64,000 bases of DNA, from contig DBWR01000070.1 in NCBI GenBank assembly GCA_002309305.1, positions 89,156 through 153,155 of the forward strand. Direction: 5' to 3'. How positions within the stretch are numbered: position 1 is the stretch's first letter; each line of letters begins with the position of its first letter. The position numbers and the translations under genes were made by a program. This document shows, in pieces, positions 63,966 to 64,000 of the stretch. Below the pieces are notes generated by a model that was not told the origin of the DNA, ran no database searches, and worked only from the letters and a program-made list of their open reading frames with translations. This DNA comes from Treponema sp. UBA1233 (GTDB lineage: Bacteria; Spirochaetota; Spirochaetia; Treponematales; Treponemataceae).

Positions 63966-64000
63966 GGGAGATTGGCTCAATTGGATAGAGCGTTGGCCTC
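63966..64000 (+). tRNA. Partial tRNA, probably tRNA-Arg, cut by window edge
   Basis: The acceptor 5' strand GGGAGAT, then TG, D arm GCTC-AATTGGATA-GAGC and the start of an anticodon stem (TTGGC) with CTC are visible. The D arm and TTGGCCTC start are typical of tRNA-Arg(CCG or CCU), but the anticodon lies beyond the window. Confidence 0.7.

Overview
The window reads as a chromosomal segment of a Treponema-type spirochaete. The right end holds housekeeping genes in an order I recall from treponemal chromosomes: rpsB-tsf-frr-uppS-cdsA-dxr-rseP on the minus strand, and rpmF-acpP-rnc on the plus strand. The phosphonate genes also match ones known from Treponema. The genus call is inference from gene order and protein content; no database search was possible.

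Positions 1 to about 44,000 form one very large surface-polysaccharide locus. From the left, on the minus strand: a GtrA/GtrB/GtrII-type glucosylation module with a YdjC-family deacetylase (1-3146), then a complete route from phosphoenolpyruvate to CMP-2-aminoethylphosphonate (3216-7491), then rfbC, rfbA and a specialised NusG paralogue of the RfaH/LoaP kind (7733-9728). Divergent from the NusG paralogue, a consensus promoter and a structured leader of about 177 nt precede gmd and fcl (GDP-L-fucose), a GNAT-methyltransferase fusion, and a Wzm/Wzt ABC exporter. A toxin-antitoxin pair with its own perfect promoter is lodged between wzm and wzt. The base composition drops sharply inside wzt, where the substrate-recognising domain begins. 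An AT-rich cassette follows (17,301-23,918): a TagF-like transferase, an SDR epimerase, a CMP-sugar-type cytidylyltransferase, a HAD phosphatase, a glycosyltransferase, and the FdtB/FdtA pair for a dTDP-3-amino-3,6-dideoxyhexose.

The middle (24,000-28,900) is an accessory patch: interlocking inverted repeats, an HU-like DNA-binding protein, a lone AAA ATPase, a decayed IS3-family element, and the first of two CotH-like lipoproteins. From 28,878 to 40,268 come more glycosyltransferases, an acetyltransferase, a beta-propeller protein, UDP-glucose dehydrogenase with a GumK-like partner, and a second GtrII-type membrane protein. A second CotH-like lipoprotein and rfbB/rfbD close the locus at about 43,940. 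The predicted glycan could therefore contain L-rhamnose, L-fucose, an amino-dideoxyhexose, glucuronate, glucosyl side groups, phosphodiester-linked units and aminoethylphosphonate.

From 44,081 to the right end are ordinary genes: coaD, rpmF, acpP, rnc, a tRNA-Gly, an outer-membrane-type protein, a CPBP protease, a PilZ protein, ComEC, rsmA, a YggS protein, two pseudouridine synthases, a tRNA-Leu, a secreted beta-propeller protein, the dxr/cdsA/uppS/rpsB operon, maf, and the first half of a further tRNA cut by the window edge.

One recurring architecture stands out. At least five genes (gtrA, the AAA ATPase, a GT2 gene, ugd and coaD) have a good -10 box ending 6-7 nt before the start codon and no Shine-Dalgarno sequence, which predicts leaderless mRNAs. 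There is no CRISPR array and no prophage. All GC statements are by eye.
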